Origin: Flavobacteriales bacterium
Lineage (GTDB): Bacteria > Bacteroidota > Bacteroidia > Flavobacteriales > Flavobacteriaceae
Direction: 5' to 3'
NCBI GenBank assembly: GCA_027031025.1
Contig: JALVEJ010000042.1
Span: 1-16,239 of the forward strand
DNA: 16,239 nucleotides
Shown here: positions 13,609-16,239 of the stretch, piece after piece
Position numbering within the stretch: position 1 is the first letter of the stretch
How the letters are laid out: every line of letters starts with the position of its first letter
Notes under the pieces: generated by a model
Database searches by the model: none
What the model saw: only the letters and a program-made list of their open reading frames with translations
What the model was told of the DNA's origin: nothing
Made by a program: the position numbers and the translations under genes

Positions 13609-16209
13609 ATGAATTTTGACAAATTTACCATAAAATCACAAGAAGCTGTGCAAAAAGCCATGCAGATTGCGCAAGGATTGGGCAATCCGCAAATAGACAA
13701 TGCACACTTGATGAAAGCCATCCTCGAAGTGGATGAAAACGTGACACCGCATATTTTGAAAAAAACCGGTGTAGATGTTAATTTATTTAAACAAAAACTC
13801 GATCAATATATCAATTCATTGCCCAAACAACAAGGGGGTAGCCAACCGCAATTATCAAGAACGGCTTCAAAAACTTTGACTGATGCTTTGAATTTGGCTG
13901 AAAAAATGAAAGATGACTATGTGTCTATCGAACATTTGTTATTAGCCATTTTTGACAGCGGCGATGATGTATCTCGTATGTTGAAAGAAATGGGCGTGAC
14001 TAAAAAAGCTTTGGAAACTGCCATTCAAGATATTAGAAAGGGCAGTCGTGTAACCTCTCAAAGTCAAGAAGACACCTATCAAGCTTTGGAAAAATACGCG
14101 ATTAACTTGACCAAATTAGCCCGCGAAGGCAAATTGGATCCGGTTATTGGTCGGGACCAAGAAATCCGCCGTGTCTTACAAATCTTATCACGTCGTACCA
14201 AAAACAACCCGATTTTAGTCGGTGAACCTGGAACCGGTAAAACGGCTATTGTTGAAGGTTTGGCACACCGAATCGCCAAAGGGGATGTGCCGGATAATTT
14301 GAAAGATAAGCAAATCTATTCGTTAGATATGGGTGCCTTAATGGCAGGCGCCAAATACAAAGGCGAATTTGAAGAACGTTTAAAATCCGTTGTTAACGAA
14401 GTTAAAAAATCAGAAGGCGATATCATTCTGTTTATCGACGAAATTCACACTTTGGTAGGAGCCGGCGGTGGACAAGGCGCTATGGATGCCGCTAATATTC
14501 TAAAACCGGCATTAGCGCGTGGCGAGTTAAGAACTATTGGTGCCACGACCTTAGACGAATATCAAAAGCACTTTGAAAAAGACAAAGCTTTGGAACGCCG
14601 TTTTCAAAAAGTTATGGTTGATGAACCGGATATGGAATCTGCTATTTCCATTTTGCGTGGTATCAAAGACAAATACGAACAACATCACAAAGTTCGTATT
14701 AAAGATGATGCCATTATCAATGCCGTAGAATTGTCCAGCCGGTATATTTCCGACCGGTTTTTACCGGACAAAGCTATCGACTTGATGGATGAAGCAGCCA
14801 GTAAATTGCGTATGGAAATCAATTCCAAACCCGAAGAACTCGATAAGTTGGATAGAAAAATCATGCAGTTGGAAATTGAGTTGGCAGCGATCAAACGTGA
14901 AAAAGACGAACAAAAAATCAAAGAACTCGAAAAAGAATTAGCCGAACTCAAAGAAGAACGCAACCAAATCTATACCAAGTGGAAAGAAGAAAAAGATTTG
15001 GTCGATCAGTTGCAAAACATCAAAAAAGAAATTGACCAAACCAAATTTGAAGCCGAACAAGCCGAACGAGAAGGCGATTACGGCAAAGTAGCCGAAATCC
15101 GCTACGGCAAACTCAAAGAATTAGAAGATAAATTGGCAAAAGCTCAACAAGAATTGAGCGAAAAACAAGCCAAATCGTCTTTGATTAAAGAAGAAGTAAC
15201 CGGCGAAGATGTTGCCGAAGTAGTCGCCAAATGGACCGGTATTCCGGTTCAAAAAATGTTACAAAGTGACCGTGAAAAACTCTTGAAACTCGAAGACGAA
15301 TTGCATACACAAGTCGTTGGACAAGAAGACGCTATTAAAGCCGTAGCCGATGCGGTACGTCGAAGCCGTGCCGGACTGAAAGACCCGAACAAACCGATTG
15401 GCTCATTCTTATTCTTAGGAACAACCGGTGTGGGTAAAACCGAGTTGGCAAAAGCATTGGCAAACTATTTATTCAACGACGAAAAAGCCATGACGCGCAT
15501 CGATATGAGCGAATATCAAGAGAAACACGCGGTTAGTCGTTTGGTCGGTGCGCCTCCGGGATATGTCGGCTATGACGAAGGGGGTCAGTTGACCGAAGCG
15601 GTGCGCCGTAAACCTTATCAAGTCATCTTGCTTGATGAGATAGAAAAAGCGCATCCCGATACGTTCAATATTTTATTGCAAATGCTTGACGAAGGACGTT
15701 TGACCGATAACAAAGGACGTACGGCAGACTTTAAAAACACGATTATCATCATGACCTCTAATATGGGTGCCGATAAAATTCAACAAGCCTTTGAAAATGC
15801 CAAAACACCCGAAGAACGTGAAAAAGCTGCCGAAAAAGCCAAAGAAGAAGTGCTTCAAGAATTGAAAAGACGTGTGCGTCCCGAATTCTTGAACCGTATC
15901 GATGAAATCTTAATGTTCAAACCATTGTCAAAAGATGAAGTCAAAGACATTGTCAGAATTCAGCTCAACAAAGTGAAAAAAATGTTGAAAGAACAAAATA
16001 TTGATGTGGAATTCACCGAAAAAGCAGTTGAATACTTGGCTGATAAAGGTTTTGATCCCGAATTTGGTGCCCGTCCGATTAAACGGGTGATTCAAAGAGA
16101 TATTTTAAACAATTTGTCCAAAGACATATTAGCCGGCAAAATCAATACCGGATCAACCATAGTCGTAGATTATGAAAACGGACAAATTGTCTTTAAAAAC
16201 AAAGCTTAA
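13609..16209 (+). CDS. clpB: ATP-dependent disaggregase chaperone ClpB
   Basis: A hexameric cytoplasmic AAA+ machine that works with DnaK to pull proteins out of heat-induced aggregates. It has 866 residues, close to E. coli ClpB (857). Domains in order: double Clp N-domain (~1-145), first AAA+ module with Walker A GEPGTGKT (205-212) and Walker B ILFIDEIH (273-280), a long charged coiled-coil M domain (~400-525) that separates ClpB from ClpA and ClpC, and a second AAA+ module with Walker A GTTGVGKT (604-611), Walker B VILLDEIEK (672-680) and sensor-2 GARPIKR (820-826). The second Walker A has Thr where E. coli has Pro; this does not break the motif. The absence of an IGF/IGL loop for ClpP fits ClpB. 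It is probably monocistronic, and heat-stress control is expected from the family. Confidence 0.98.
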   Translation: MNFDKFTIKSQEAVQKAMQIAQGLGNPQIDNAHLMKAILEVDENVTPHILKKTGVDVNLFKQKLDQYINSLPKQQGGSQPQLSRTASKTLTDALNLAEKMKDDYVSIEHLLLAIFDSGDDVSRMLKEMGVTKKALETAIQDIRKGSRVTSQSQEDTYQALEKYAINLTKLAREGKLDPVIGRDQEIRRVLQILSRRTKNNPILVGEPGTGKTAIVEGLAHRIAKGDVPDNLKDKQIYSLDMGALMAGAKYKGEFEERLKSVVNEVKKSEGDIILFIDEIHTLVGAGGGQGAMDAANILKPALARGELRTIGATTLDEYQKHFEKDKALERRFQKVMVDEPDMESAISILRGIKDKYEQHHKVRIKDDAIINAVELSSRYISDRFLPDKAIDLMDEAASKLRMEINSKPEELDKLDRKIMQLEIELAAIKREKDEQKIKELEKELAELKEERNQIYTKWKEEKDLVDQLQNIKKEIDQTKFEAEQAEREGDYGKVAEIRYGKLKELEDKLAKAQQELSEKQAKSSLIKEEVTGEDVAEVVAKWTGIPVQKMLQSDREKLLKLEDELHTQVVGQEDAIKAVADAVRRSRAGLKDPNKPIGSFLFLGTTGVGKTELAKALANYLFNDEKAMTRIDMSEYQEKHAVSRLVGAPPGYVGYDEGGQLTEAVRRKPYQVILLDEIEKAHPDTFNILLQMLDEGRLTDNKGRTADFKNTIIIMTSNMGADKIQQAFENAKTPEEREKAAEKAKEEVLQELKRRVRPEFLNRIDEILMFKPLSKDEVKDIVRIQLNKVKKMLKEQNIDVEFTEKAVEYLADKGFDPEFGARPIKRVIQRDILNNLSKDILAGKINTGSTIVVDYENGQIVFKNKA

Positions 16210-16239
16210 CTCAAAAAATAACAAACTAAAACCAATAAA

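Overview
This window is chromosomal DNA from a member of the Bacteroidota, most likely a flavobacterium-like lineage. The evidence is low GC content, start codons preceded by A-rich sequence instead of a Shine-Dalgarno motif, matches to the Bacteroidota -7 promoter element (TAnnTTTG), a TonB-dependent receptor end, and paired DUF3857/transglutaminase-type exported proteins. The species cannot be named from this sequence. No phage, transposase, CRISPR array, tRNA or rRNA is visible.

Layout. 1-436 is the 3' end of a TonB-dependent outer-membrane receptor. 628-2917 holds fbp (class I fructose-1,6-bisphosphatase) and murF (last cytoplasmic step of peptidoglycan precursor synthesis), which overlap by 20 nt. 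3075-3985 is a two-gene unit of an HdeD/DUF308 membrane protein and a small HPF/RaiA-like ribosome-hibernation protein, closed by a clear intrinsic terminator. 4076-6163 is ppk1 (polyphosphate kinase). 6164-6538 is a non-coding block of degenerate ~88-bp tandem repeats that runs into the start of a MATE efflux gene (6539-7873). On the minus strand, 12261-8084 is a two-gene operon of periplasmic DUF3857/transglutaminase-like proteins. The first keeps a Cys-His-Asp triad; the second appears to have lost all three residues. The operon ends at a strong terminator (8020-8059). A small outer-membrane beta-barrel protein (13154-12555, minus) is divergent from clpB (13609-16209), with a 454-nt intergenic region between them that carries another copy of the ~88-bp repeat.

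How the genes relate. Most are housekeeping genes. Several belong to stress or stationary-phase physiology (polyphosphate synthesis, ribosome hibernation, HdeD-type protein, ClpB disaggregase), but they lie in separate transcription units and nothing visible ties them into one system. The points most worth checking are the ~88-bp repeat family at two loci, the enzyme/pseudo-enzyme transglutaminase pair, the palindromic repeat families in the intergenic gaps, and the repeat-rich region around the clpB promoter. I found no clear evidence of a wholly new multi-gene system.
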